A stretch of 64,000 nucleotides of DNA, from positions 3,970,501 to 4,034,500 of the forward strand of contig OZ018412.1 in assembly GCA_963969595.1 (NCBI GenBank). The letters run 5' to 3'. A program made the translations under genes and the position numbers. Source of the stretch: Neckera pumila (Eukaryota; Streptophyta; Bryopsida; Hypnales; Neckeraceae). Each line of letters begins with the position of its first letter. The first letter of the stretch is position 1. Below the pieces are notes generated by a model that saw only the letters and a program-made list of their open reading frames with translations, made no database searches and was not told the DNA's origin. Shown here piece after piece: positions 26,537-36,332 of the stretch.

Positions 26537-27233
26537 ATGGGAGATGAGGGTGCTTTACGGCCTTACGCTGGAGCGAAGGATTTTACAATGCTACCTTTGT
26601 CGGACCGGACGCAGCGGGGCTTGAAGGAGAATAAATTTGTACATATGACTGCTATTCAAAGAGCATCGATTCCCCATGCGCTCTGTGGTCATGACGTGCT
26701 GGAAGCTGCGAAAACCGGCAGCGGCAAGACGCTAGCATTTCTGCTACTGGTGCGAATATAAATTTCATATGAGCAAACATTTTTTGCAACCATGGTTAGT
26801 GTGTGGTTTGTATGTGGAGAATGGGAGGGTGTGAAGGCATGTCTGACCTAGGTAAGAGTGATGGCATGTCTGACCTAGGTAAGAGTGATGGCATGTCTGA
26901 CCTAAGTAAGAGTAATTTCAGGGCAATGCTCGTGCTTACAAGAGTATAATCTGTGCAGGTTATTAAGAAGCTTTATTGATTGAAGTGGGGTTCCGTAGAT
27001 GGGGTGGGTGTTATCATTATTTCTCCGACGCGAGAATTTGCTGTTCAAATTTTTGATGAGCTTCGCAAAGTGGGAAAACACCATTCCATCAGCGCAGGGC
27101 TGCTCATAGGAGGGCGCAAGGGGGTGGATACGGAGAAGGAGACCGTGAACAACTTGAATATATTGGTGTGCACCCCAGGCTGGCTATTACAACACATGAT
27201 GAGACACCGAACTTCGATTTCTCACAATTTCAG
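26537..27233 (+). pseudogene. 5' fragment of DEAD-box RNA helicase (RH32/DDX10 type)
   Basis: Homologous by memory of the family to the plant RH32/DDX10/Dbp4 group of nucleolar helicases acting in ribosome biogenesis. Exon 1 (26537 to about 26752) carries the Q-motif region ([18 protein letters not shown]) and Walker [11 protein letters not shown] weak donor follows. Exon 2 starts at 26959 after TGTGCAG and encodes VIKKLY, then SPTREFAVQ (motif Ia) and [10 protein letters not shown] (motif Ib). Defects: TGA at 26977-26979 where family members have Arg; Trp for Arg in the PGR motif; one base missing near 27199, after which frame two reads [12 protein letters not shown] up to a donor-like GTGAAT at about 27234. 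No DEAD-motif exon or helicase C-terminal domain was found downstream. Truncated and inactive. Confidence 0.85.
26836..26916. repeat. 27 bp tandem repeat, three units
   Basis: Unit GGCATGTCTGACCTAGGTAA plus GAGTGAT is present three times head to tail. The first two copies are identical and the third has two changes. It lies in the intron between helicase exons 1 and 2. It contains GGTAAGAG, so each unit has a donor-like site. Confidence 0.95.
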
Positions 27234-28462
27234 GTGAATTGAAAGGCATAGGGTTTTCATTACCTTCATGGCCTCCTATTAAGAATTGCGCTTGCTAATT
27301 ATGTCTTGGATGATAGAATGCAGTGCCTGAAAAGGTTTGTGAAGCAGGACTGTGCCCTGTAGAACTTTCTCGTCGTCACTGTCTTTGTGTCTTGGGATAG
27401 GGTTTTCCGATTACTACTTCCTGGACATTTGTTTTCTTGCTATGGAGTTTTGTGAAGACACACCTACACACAAAGATGCTTGTCTTCCTATCCAGTTGCA
27501 AACAGGTAAAGATGCTTACCATGCACTTGCTCATTTCTGTAACTGCAAATGTTGTCTCCATGAGCTTCACTACTTTTAATGATTACTGTGATGCTTATGC
27601 GGTTGGTTGTGGACGGTGAGCAAGTGAAGTTTGTACTCTTGCGTCACTAGTTCTAGAGACTCATGATGTTTTCCGATAGCGTTATTTCGATATTTTTCAG
27701 AGATACACGGAGGCCATGATACTCAGATATTGCATCGCATTGTGTTTCATTAACCCGAAACTGTTGCTTGGCGTAGGAAATGTGGGCACTTTATGATGTC
27801 TGCTATCCCAACCTTCTTGGAGAATGAAAAGAGTAGGTGTCTTCTTTCTTGGACTTGTGTCTGTCATCCTGAATGCATTGGTCGTTTTGTAAGAGGTAGA
27901 CGTAATTTTGGATCTCTTGCTAAACCTTGCCAAACTCAATCAATTGCCAACGAATTCTGTAACCTCGAATGTAAGTTACCAAAACCTTCCAGAATGCAAA
28001 AAACCCACAACTTCCTCAAAATCGGTGGTTCTTTCTCTCACGAAACCTCAATATGAGCGATTTTGTGCTGACCCAAGGTGCAACTGGGCATGAACTTGGG
28101 CTCCTGGCTTCCGTCCACGAGACAACAGGAATTGGGGCACCAGCTGAAGATGGAACGTGCTTGTATACCTCGGAGGTCAAGCGTGCAAGTGGGGCCAAGA
28201 GGTTACAGCATCCAGGGGTTGGGGTGGTAAGACTTGGGGATGGTAGGGGGGGGATTGGGAGACGACAACTGGGGGTCGGAAGAGGATCCGTCGGTCAGAG
28301 GGTTCCTGTGCGGCATTCGGAGGTCCCAAGGAGTCTGCACACTCCTTCCTTTTTTTTTTGAAATAGTCAAAGGAATCTGCACACTCCTTCCTTTTTTTTT
28401 TGAAATAGTCAACTGCACACTCCTTTGTTTATTTGTTTTTTTGTGCTTGTATATGCATCCAG
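27234..28462 (+). other. unidentified stretch between helicase and SNF2 fragments
   Basis: There are several short open frames, none recognised. The one at 27793-28056 is cysteine-containing and has NEFCNLECKL just before a donor-like GTAAGT at about 27972. This faintly resembles the FCSLGCKL tail of PLATZ zinc-binding proteins but not enough for a call. GC-rich sequence at about 28090-28330 differs in composition from its surroundings. Confidence 0.35.
28328..28427. repeat. tandem duplication of about 42 bp
   Basis: The unit with TCTGCACACTCCTTCC, a T run and GAAATAGTCAA occurs twice, and a third partial unit (CTGCACACTCCTTTG) follows. It lies just before the SNF2 exon at 28463. Confidence 0.95.
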
Positions 28463-28553
28463 GTTCAAGGAGAAGTATGAGCGCCAAATCCTTGCTGGGA
28501 TTGACAAAAATGCTTCTGATCGGCAAAAACGAATTGGATTAGTAATTGCTGAG
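28463..28553 (+). pseudogene. single exon of a CHR24/ERCC6L-type SNF2 ATPase
   Basis: Preceded by acceptor GCATCCAG and followed by donor-like GTGGGA. It encodes FKEKYERQILAGIDKNASDR and KRIGLVIAE. This matches, from memory of the family, the segment of plant CHR24 (ERCC6-like, PICH-related) that precedes the IQPYFLRRLK block. The following exons for that block and most of helicase lobe 2 are absent. The C-terminal exons of the same gene type resume at 30351, with foreign exons in between. Confidence 0.75.
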
Positions 28554-28842
28554 GTGGGATATCCCAATATTGCAGTATCCTTCAGTACATTAAAAATCGG
28601 TTCTCCGGCTAACTTATTCCCATAAATTACCTGAATGTTTTATTCTTGTTGCGCCAGTTAAGAGATGCGGAGTGTGAGTTACTTGCCATAGACAGCAATT
28701 TGCCTACCGGCATCCTTTGAATTATTATGTTTGTTTCTTCATGTGATTGCTTTCATTAGTGGATTTCAAACCTCATTGAATGCATAATACCCATTCACAG
28801 TCAAATACATCGGATTTAATACATTCTCTTATCCCCTACAGA

Positions 28843-28947
28843 CTGATTCGTATTGCTCTGATTGTGATTCAAAGGGCGAAGTGAAGCTCCTGCGTCTGGA
28901 GGAGGGTGATGCGCCGGTTCTGCTCATCTCGTTCCGTGAAGAAGGTC
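28843..28947 (+). other. exon-like segment of unknown gene
   Basis: After acceptor-like CCCTACAG, an open stretch begins DSYCSDCDSKGEVKLLRL and ends at GAAGAAGGTCC, a possible donor. Its GC content is higher than that of its surroundings. I do not recognise the protein. It could be one more captured exon in this cluster. Confidence 0.35.
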
Positions 28948-29584
28948 CAATTCTCTAGATCTCAGTGTCCCCATTCTCCTCTGGGATAGATGAATGAATT
29001 CGTAGCTTTAAGAATACAAACCCAAAAATGAATGCAATGATATTCTACAAAACAAATGGAAAAATCCCTTCATAGTTTCAAGGTCTTACCATGTAAATTG
29101 CTCTCAAAAGCTTGAGCCGCAGCGCCGAGCAAATCATTAGGTCTTGCCTGTCAGGATATGTATGTTTTGAGTCACTTTGAACACCGTGCATAGATTCACG
29201 GTTTTCCTTTCTAAAGTTCTCTAAAAAATTTGAACACTTCAAAACGCAAAATGTGAGAGATGAAGTCAAAGAGAGAGAATTTGAGGAATTGAGTGCATCC
29301 CGTAACCCTACTTTTCGACATTGTGGATGTGAGCAGACGAGGATTTGCGCATAGAGGGGCTGTTCCTTCGTGGAGTGCAAATGAAGGCAACAATTGGCGA
29401 CAAGAGCTTTGTCCTCTAGAGCAAAACCCTCCTTAAGGTAGCTCACAAATGGCTATCTATTAGGACATTGTCGTTGTACATATGTTATATGCATAGTTTT
29501 TTAGAGAACATTGAGAGAAATATTTCAATTTTGCTTAGAAATTGCTTGGGAGAGGACTCTGAAGTAGGTGCTTACCATTTGCAG

Positions 29585-30171
29585 GATGAGGGAGGGTGGA
29601 GCGATGCTCTTATAGTGTGGCCGCCTTTGGTGACACTAGAGAAAGCTTCACTGATGTATGCCACCAAGATTGTTGAATTTAAAGGCGTTACTGCCACTGT
29701 TTGGAGTAACCTTCTCCATGTTTCCTTGAACCGGAAACCCAAAGATGAAGGTAAATAATCTTCTGTTCTCTGAAATTGCTCATCTTTGAAAATTGAGATT
29801 CATCTACAAGTGGTGTGCAACAGGAAATATTTGTCCCCTTTTCTGATGGGGTATAATTAGGAGGATACTAAAACCGTAAGGTATCTCATCCAGTCTCCTA
29901 ATATTGACACCTATTAGCAATGTTACACTTCCATATACACTTTGAATTTGAACAGGATTTCAGGGGGATGGGACATTGTGTCTGGCAGATCATATAGGCT
30001 TGTATTTGGCAGTAGCACTTGCATCCATTGTAGCCCTGATGCCAAGCGCCTTCTGGTTGCCGGTCATGGGGATGATTGGGGTGGTGTTTCTGCCGGTGTT
30101 CCAAATGGCTGCTATAATCCTTGGCTTTAATACCGGTCATTTCCTCCTTGGAGAGTGGCCCAGAATAGGAG
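29585..30171 (+). pseudogene. two-exon fragment of an unidentified membrane protein
   Basis: Exon one (29585-29750) follows acceptor TTTGCAG and ends at donor GTAAAT in phase 1. It encodes IVEFKGVTATVWSNLLHVSL. Exon two (29956 to about 30171) follows acceptor TTGAACAG and ends at donor GTAAGC. Joining the two restores one open frame exactly (Gly codon split G|GA). Exon two encodes at least two hydrophobic segments (LYLAVALASIVAL, then FWLPVMGMIGVVFLPVF), so this part of the protein is probably in a membrane. I do not recognise the family. It is a fragment: no start or stop exon is evident. It sits between two halves of a SNF2 gene fragment. Confidence 0.5.
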
Positions 30172-30350
30172 GGTAAGCAGATCTTCAACATTTACCCTCA
30201 AAAGATCTATACGTAACAATGAGCAACCAAGAAATGAAGTAGGGGTGTTGAGACTGAAAACAATGGAATTAGAGAAATCGACTATAAGACTTCTTTTCTA
30301 TGATATGTCGATCACATAGCCTAAACTTACTCTCTCTGCTTTCAAATCAG

Positions 30351-31355
30351 TACCGATAACCAGAGCGTGGATCGCGCGTACCACATTGGTCAGAAGAATG
30401 ATGTGGTTGTCTATCGCCTCATGACATGTGGAACTATTGAAGAAGAAATATATCGCAAGCAAGTAAGAAATTGCATGTCCCATGGTAATTGGATTTTTCT
30501 GTTGCTTGTCATAAGAGAGTATGGATGTTCTTTTTTGTTCTTTTCAGTACTTTTGCTTTCCAGTTAACTTGATTCGACGATTAGTAGGACTCGCCATACT
30601 CAAATTTTTCTTCATTTTTCTTTCCTTTCAGGTTTTCAAGGGTGGTCTTATGGAAGTGGCAACTGAGAAAAAGAATCAAATGCGATATTTCTCACAAGGG
30701 GCATGTGATGGCAGTCTTCCTAAAATAATTATGTCTTGCAGCAACTCCTCATACGCAGGAAATGTAACTTTTAGCACTTTGTCACTTGGTTTTAATATGA
30801 AGATATTCATATGTGGCGTCTTGGTGCAGGAAGTGGGAGAAATGTTTAAAGTACCAGAAACAGGTTTTAGAGTGTCACAGACCCAACGGCAGCTTTACAA
30901 AGAGCATTTTAGTCAGCGCAGGATGTAAGTTTTTTGTTTCCTTACCGCTCAATGGAAAGTCCTGAAATTTCCATCGGTTATTTTTGTTGCAGAGGTTCTT
31001 ATTCCACGAGACCGGTTTTGCTTGTAACAGAAATACAGATCTACAAGGGCATATCGAGTTTCTTGAGGGTCTGGGCATTGCTGGGGTTAGCCACCATGAC
31101 TTGCCATTTACCAAAGAAGCAGAGCCATTGCCCCCTCCTGAACTTGAGGATAATGACTTAAAGGCCTCATGGGAACCAAGGTGTGTAATTCATTGTGTCT
31201 CTTGGAGTCAAAAATTTAATAACTTAAGTTTGTGCCCTTCACTAAGTTGATTAATGTAACTGTCTTTTAATCAGGAATCTGTTATATGCAGGGCAGCAAT
31301 ACAAAGCAGCTTCAAAGCCTGAAAGCTATGTTTGGGAAGCCTCACAATCCATAGG
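30351..31355 (+). pseudogene. C-terminal exons of a CHR24/ERCC6L-type SNF2 ATPase
   Basis: Five exons with usable splice sites can be read. 30351-30462 encodes [20 protein letters not shown] (helicase motif VI; the usual Arg is His in HIGQ). An exon from 30632 encodes VFKGGLMEVATEKKNQMRYF. 30830-30924 encodes FKVPETGFRVSQTQRQLYKE. 30994-31180 encodes HIEFLEGLGIAGVSHHDLPF. 31275-31355 encodes NLLYAGQQYKAASKPESYVW. Order and content match plant CHR24 from memory of the family. The exon from 30632 loses its expected donor after FSQ. The gene stops shortly before the MITE at 31562. Most of the ATPase core is missing, so it is inactive. Confidence 0.8.
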
Positions 31356-31561
31356 GTATTTAACCTTTCCCTGGTTATCATCGCTGTTTAGAAATTTCTA
31401 TTTCCAATCCATTGTGCATATCAAAACAGTCTAATCCTGATTTCTAGATTTTCTGAAAGATGTGTGCCCTGGGTTGCACCAGGCGAGGGCTTTTGGCAAG
31501 TGCAACTGCTGGTTTGCAAAACCGAAATGTAGCCAATGATAGTTGGCTCAAGGTGCAATTC

Positions 31562-32146
31562 TTAACCCCTAAAGTCCCAAGGCCATTTTTCAGTCAAAAA
31601 TCACTCAAAACTGCTACTTTTGTTGCATTCATCTAAAAGATGAGAAAAAAATTTTTTTTTAGAAAATAACCGTAGGATCTTATACTGCACTTTTTACAGA
31701 TCATGTAGTAAAAATGTTGTGATGTTTGACCGTACGGATTGAAAGATATCAGCATTCAAAGTGAAAGAAAAAGTTTTTTTCAAGAAGATGCTCTCATTGC
31801 CCGAAAAACAAGATTGTCCATAACTTTCTCATAAAAAGTCCAAATGAAATGAATCAAAGCTTCCCAAATAGGCAAAAATATAATCTATAAGGAAAAAAAA
31901 TTAAAAAAATTAAATTAAATTTTTTGCAAAATTTTTTTGCTGCCCCTTCTCCCCTGTTTTGAGCTTATTTGGGCATAACTTTTGCTCCCGGGCACCGATT
32001 GAAATAAAAATTACATTCCCCAAAAGCTACTAAGTTTTTCTATCTTATGGGAAAGTTTCAGAAAGTTTTATTAAAAATTGAGCTCATAGGAATCTGCCCA
32101 AAATCCATTTTGTCCCCCGTAGGGACAATGGGACTTTAGGGGTTAA
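31562..32146. mobile_element. TTAACCCCTAAA-type MITE with intact ends
   Basis: The best-preserved member of the family. It begins TTAACCCCTAAAGTCCCA and ends with the exact 18-base reverse complement. If the outer TTAA is the target duplication, the element proper starts CCCCTAAAG, as expected for a piggyBac-like non-autonomous element. The interior carries CTTTTGCTCCCGGGCACCGA, shared in inverse orientation with the 12407 member. 585 bp, no coding capacity. Confidence 0.85.
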
Positions 32147-32799
32147 GGGGCAAACTAGAACGACTTTACAGAACTCTTGATGATAAGGTGGGTCCAAGGC
32201 GGGAGTTTCCTATGCTTCAGTGCATCTGAGAGTTTCCTCTACTTTCAAGCAGGCACATGCATATCCTACTTGTCATTTGCTTTTGCAACTCTGTATTGTT
32301 AAAACTTTTTTCATCAAATCTTTGGATTACTGAATGTAACACAGCTAAAATCCATTGTCACCTGAGTTCTTAAAAACTTAGAGTAGAGCAGTGTTGCAGT
32401 TTTGAGCATACTGGTATTCTACAATGTTCAAGATTAATATTTAAGGATGGTTAGTTCGAAACTTTTTAGTCCATTCATTTTGAGCTATTGCTAAATGTTG
32501 CCAATATTTATTTAACAATATAATTCATAAAAATTCAATGACATGCCACTTATCTTGAATACATATAATTTAATGGCAGCCATATACATTCGACAAGCTT
32601 TTGTTTCACTTGCTCATGCACTTATCCTACCTTTTCACTTGCTGCCTTTGATACTGTTGTGATGTTATGTTCTCAGATTCATAGGCACACAAACAGAATT
32701 TTACTTATGGTTAATTAAAACTGAAATGCCCATATTGTATGTTGAATGGAGACCTCATATTAAAGTTGGACCCCCCACATTTTAGGTTGAATGGAGAGC
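32147..32799. other. spacer, no gene
   Basis: No gene is recognised. Near the end a 17-base motif, TTGAATGGAGAcCTCAT, occurs twice (about 32741 and 32788) as an imperfect direct repeat. This may belong to the end of the pogo-type transposon that follows on the minus strand. Confidence 0.4.
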
Positions 32800-32915
32800 T
32801 CATGTAAAAGGTTCACAACCAATCTCTGAATGACAATGATTACAGATCACATCATTACATAGATTGAAAAATTGTGTGATCTCACAGAATTTGCCTGTTA
32901 TACATATACTAACCT

Positions 32916-33850
32916 GATTAATTTGTCTGTCTAGGCCCTTCTTCCATTGTTGGCTGATTGAGAACTTCTTGGAGCTAGGGAACTGCTGCATTTGCTCTAG
33001 ATGCTTGAACATTGATGTTGCCACTGCTGCAATTTGCTTCTTGCTCTCTGCATGGTATTTGAACAGCTCTACCCCTCCTAAGGCATGGTCCTCCTCTTGC
33101 CTCTGGCCAAATCCAAGTTCCATATGTCCAAGGTAGATGTTGGATTGGAGGAAAGGTTGGAAGAACAGTTCCATCAGCTTGAAACTTCTGTTTTGCTCTT
33201 AGTCTTTCAATTGCTACTTTTTTATTGAACTTGCATTCTTGAGGTTGGTAACCACAATAAGGAGCCATATGAAAACTGATAGTAGTATGCTCCCTTATGC
33301 TCTTGTGTAAATTTTTCCTTGCCTCCTTGACTGCTTTGTTTGACCATTGGTCTTTGAATGTCTTGGATGCAGCTCTTTCAGCCTGCCTCTTCAGCTTGGA
33401 AGCCAACAATTGTAGCTTTTCTTCTTCCTTCCTGATCTTGTTAAGTTCTCTCTCTCTCTTTTTCCTTTGAATTTCTTCCAATGCCTTGGTTTTTCTTTCA
33501 GCTACAGCTGCAACAGTCTGTACATGTTGGGTGCTTGTCAAGATATGGAAAGTAGAGTAGTCAATTCTTGCTTCACTTGGATTTCTTCTTGCCCTCACCA
33601 CTTTCTGAGGCAATCTTAAGAATCTGGAGAAGTGTCCCTCACTAGTATCTATAGGAGCTTCCACATCATTAGTATTTTCATCTTGAACATGGACTTCATC
33701 TTCTAAGTCAACATAGTAGTGAACCACTTGTTCTTGTGTGCTAGGTACATCTTCATCTAGAATTTCTTGAATTTGCACATCTAGAGTTTTTTCTATAAAC
33801 CCTTTACTTGTCCCATTTTTTTGTTTATCCTTGAAGGATTGAGTGGCCAA
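32916..33850 (-). pseudogene. C-terminal part of the pogo-type transposase or second ORF
   Basis: The frame starting at 33850 overlaps the end of the transposase frame and is the natural continuation if one base in the A-run near 33810 is added or lost. It is rich in acidic residues, then has a long charged helix (RKKRERELNKIRKEEEKLQL) likely to form a coiled coil, and later CGYQPQECKFN. Near 33150 the plausible coding phase changes again, to a frame with ESKKQIAAVATSMFKHLEQM, ending at a donor-like GTTAGT at about 32916. Either there are two frameshifts or short introns account for the phase changes. Confidence 0.5.
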
Positions 33851-34975
33851 ATCCTAGCGGCTTCAAAACCAGATGTGATGTTTGATACTGTCATAGCTTT
33901 TTGTAAACCTAGACTAACCCATTGAGCTAAGTCTTCTTTCTTTACAGGTTTTCTTCTATTCACCCTATTCCAAATGTCTCTGTAAGCCTTGAAGGCTGTC
34001 TTGAAGGGCTTAAAAATGGATACATCAAGAGGTTGAAGAGCATGGCTAGTGTGTGAAGGTAAGGAGATCATATCTAACCTAACTGCCTCTGCTTTTTGAA
34101 TGACCACTAGGGTAACATGGGAGTTATGCCCATCTAAAACCATCAGATGCCTTTTAGTTGGGCTCATGTTTTCTTTCTTTTCTACATTGACAAGAAAATG
34201 GTCCATCCATTTAGAGAAAAGAAAGGAAGTCATCCATGCATTGGGTTGTATGGCCATGGTAGCATCCTTCTCACATAGGCTAATGTAATCTGTCATCTTA
34301 TACATTCCTTTAAATATGTAGAAGTTAGGAATAGTTTCTCCTCTTGCATTTATAGCTGATAGGACTGTAATAGATTCTCTTTGACTAGCCATTACTGAAT
34401 GAACAATTTTTGTCCCTCTTTTTGCAAGAACTCTACCTCTTCCTCTACCTGCTTGGGCTCCACTTTCATCTGCATTCCAAATTTGATTTGGAGAATAGTT
34501 GTGTTTTGTATACATTGTAGCTAGGTTATCATAAAAAGTTTTCACATGAGCTGGACACAATCCTTGGGCTTTGCTGACCTCTAACCCTTGTGCAACTCTA
34601 AAAGTGTATTGTGGATTTCTTTTTTTGAACCACTTCAGCCAACTTGCTCCAGGTACACCATTGGTAAAAGGATTTGGTCTTCCTTGGACCATCTCAACCA
34701 CCTTCTCTCTCAAGTCTGTGGTTGTCAAAGGAAGACCCCAAGCCAATATGTTATCTAAATATTCCAGTAGGGCTGCTTCTTCTTCTTTGGTGAGGGTACC
34801 TTGTCTCCCTCTTTTCCTTAATGTCCTCTTCCCATCAGCATGATTTACCAAGCTTGTTCTAGGTATTTTATAAAAATCACTAACTTGTTGAACTTTGTGG
34901 CCATCTTCTATTGCTTGGATTGCTAATTTCAGGGCTTCATCTGTCCAAGATCCCTTTCCCTTACCACTTGCAGTT
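33793..34975 (-). CDS. pogo/Tigger-type DDE transposase
   Basis: The conserved frame starts before any ATG I can fix. It reads upstream of 34851 through a psq-type helix-turn-helix (SWTDEALKLAIQAIEDGHKV, then IPRTSLVNHADG, about 34950-34830) for binding the transposon ends. A CENP-B-like second helix-turn-helix region follows. The DDE_1 catalytic domain contains the first Asp in IWNADESG (34470-34450), the second in LMVLDGHNSH and the third in HTSHALQPLDVSIFKPFK. Second and third are separated by 35 residues, so the triad is DDD and complete. The frame ends in AARIWPLNPSRINKK, a family hallmark, then a TAG at 33793-33795 near a probable frameshift. Catalytic residues are intact, so this copy may be young; whether it can move is unknown. 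Confidence 0.85.
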
Positions 34976-35654
34976 GTAGAGGTATTTTTTTCTTGGGTGG
35001 TGGCTTTTTCTGAGAAACATCTATCAAAGGTTTCATGAAAGAGGATGGTATCATTACCTCTAGTTGCTTTGACACTTGCCTTGATTTGTATGCAGGTTGG
35101 ACTATGGTGGTTCCTTCTCCTCTGCTCCAGAATGCCTTGCCACTTGCTTCTCCATGCTCAAGGATGGATTTGCCCTTCTTGTGCTGCTCTTCTTGCTCAT
35201 TGTCACTGCTACCCAGAAGCTCTGGAAATGTTGGTATTTTCCTCTTGCCTTTCTTTTTTTTCTTGGCTGTAGCAGTCTTCTTTTTCTTGGCAGCTCTCTC
35301 TGTGGAAAGGTTACTTCCATTGCCCTCACTCCCATTGTCCTCACTAGTGGAATCTGCACTTCTCCAACTCCTATTGTATGACTTGTCACTACTGTCTGTA
35401 CTTGAGTTACTGTGCCCTCTTGAATGGCTTGTCTCTTCCATAGAAGTCACTAGTACTGATCTTCCTTGCCTTCTCTTGCTTCTGGTACTGTGACGCAATG
35501 TTGCATCTACTCCTTCTTCATGGTAGTTTATTGCTTGCAACTTGTGGTTGTGTTGATGTAGTTCATCTCCTTCTAGCTGCAAGTGTACTGCTGCAAGCTG
35601 TGGCTGCAACTTGGAGCTGCCTGGTTGGCTGTGCTCACTCTGACTTCTTCCCAA
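34929..35654 (-). CDS. basic Ser/Lys-rich frame upstream of the transposase
   Basis: A 241-codon frame in a different phase from the transposase, overlapping its N-terminal helix-turn-helix. It is rich in Ser, Asp and Lys and has a strong nuclear-localisation-like cluster (AAKKKKTATAKKKKKGKRK, about 35310-35250). No known domain is seen. It may be the first exon of the transposase gene joined by splicing, or an accessory protein of the element. Composition alone could keep such a frame open, so function is uncertain. Confidence 0.4.
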   Translation of the reverse strand: MGRSQSEHSQPGSSKLQPQLAAVHLQLEGDELHQHNHKLQAINYHEEGVDATLRHSTRSKRRQGRSVLVTSMEETSHSRGHSNSSTDSSDKSYNRSWRSADSTSEDNGSEGNGSNLSTERAAKKKKTATAKKKKKGKRKIPTFPELLGSSDNEQEEQHKKGKSILEHGEASGKAFWSRGEGTTIVQPAYKSRQVSKQLEVMIPSSFMKPLIDVSQKKPPPKKKIPLQLQVVRERDLGQMKP

Positions 35655-35897
35655 GCCACTCAGGTTGCTACTTTTCCATTGTTATTTGCCTCTAACTCTT
35701 AAACTATTGTCACCACTCATATTCAGATCTTCCTCATTGATAGCTTCACATTGTGGCAACTGGTCTACCCTATTATTGAAACCTCTTGGCATTGGCTGCA
35801 GGTTGTGAGGATGGCCTTCTCAATGTACATCTTCTCCTGAAATAGAATGAATACTTTGTTGCCTAGATGTAGTGGACTCTACCTTGGTTTTTGGTGG

Positions 35898-36152
35898 TCA
35901 AATTGAATGTTGTGCTCTGCTTCCACCAAGAACTTTTACTCCCTTCTCATATGCATGGCTTGGACCTGGAACACCAAAGATTGAAGTTAGTAGCTCCTCA
36001 TATGCTTCCTCCTCACTTTGATCACCTTGATGCTCAACCTCTTCCTCTGAATCAGCACCATTAGAGCTGTAATATTCGTCTTCATCATCAGCCCTTTCAT
36101 ACAAATCCCTCTCTTGCAAGTTCTCTATATCTTCACTACTTGATGTTTCCAT
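35898..36152 (-). CDS. short acidic frame at the head of the pogo-type element
   Basis: An 84-codon frame starting METSSSEDIENLQERDLYER with a strongly acidic middle (EEEVEHQGDQSEEEAYEELL). It lies in line with the other minus-strand frames and could be the first exon of the element's gene. No family was recognised. It starts at a real ATG, and about 50 bases upstream the repeated segments at 36203-36332 begin. Confidence 0.35.
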   Translation of the reverse strand: METSSSEDIENLQERDLYERADDEDEYYSSNGADSEEEVEHQGDQSEEEAYEELLTSIFGVPGPSHAYEKGVKVLGGSRAQHSI

Positions 36153-36202
36153 TGCAAGTTCTCTGCCTAAATTCTATTGAATGATTGTGCCTTTCATTCA
36201 CT

Positions 36203-36332
36203 AGAATACAGTCTCTATTTACTTCCACACTGCTGAACTACAAAGACAGGGTTGCAAATGCTCATTTCTTTCACAAGAATGTAGTCTTCACTCATTTCCA
36301 CACTACTGAACTACAAAGAGAGGGTTGCAACT
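36203..36332. repeat. direct repeat of about 60-73 bp upstream of the pogo-type element
   Basis: The block AGAATACAGTCTC..ACTTCCACACTGCTGAACTAC..AGGGTTGC is followed by a second copy (AGAATGTAGTCTTC..TTTCCACACTACTGAACTAC..AGGGTTGC). Subterminal repeats of this kind often serve as transposase binding sites; here that is inference from position. Confidence 0.75.

Noticed and set aside
27793..28056. Cys-containing frame with NEFCNLECKL, possible PLATZ-like zinc-binding exon
   Set aside because: Only a short tail motif is similar; the rest of the frame does not follow the family pattern.
28053..28361. Gly/Arg-rich frame of 102 codons
   Set aside because: Its composition comes from a GGGGGGATTGG-rich low-complexity stretch; no domain, and its end lies in a tandem repeat.
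25900..31560. Helitron ends around the exon mosaic
   Set aside because: I searched by eye for a 5' TC end and a 3' hairpin with CTRR and could not point to a convincing pair, so no Helitron is annotated.
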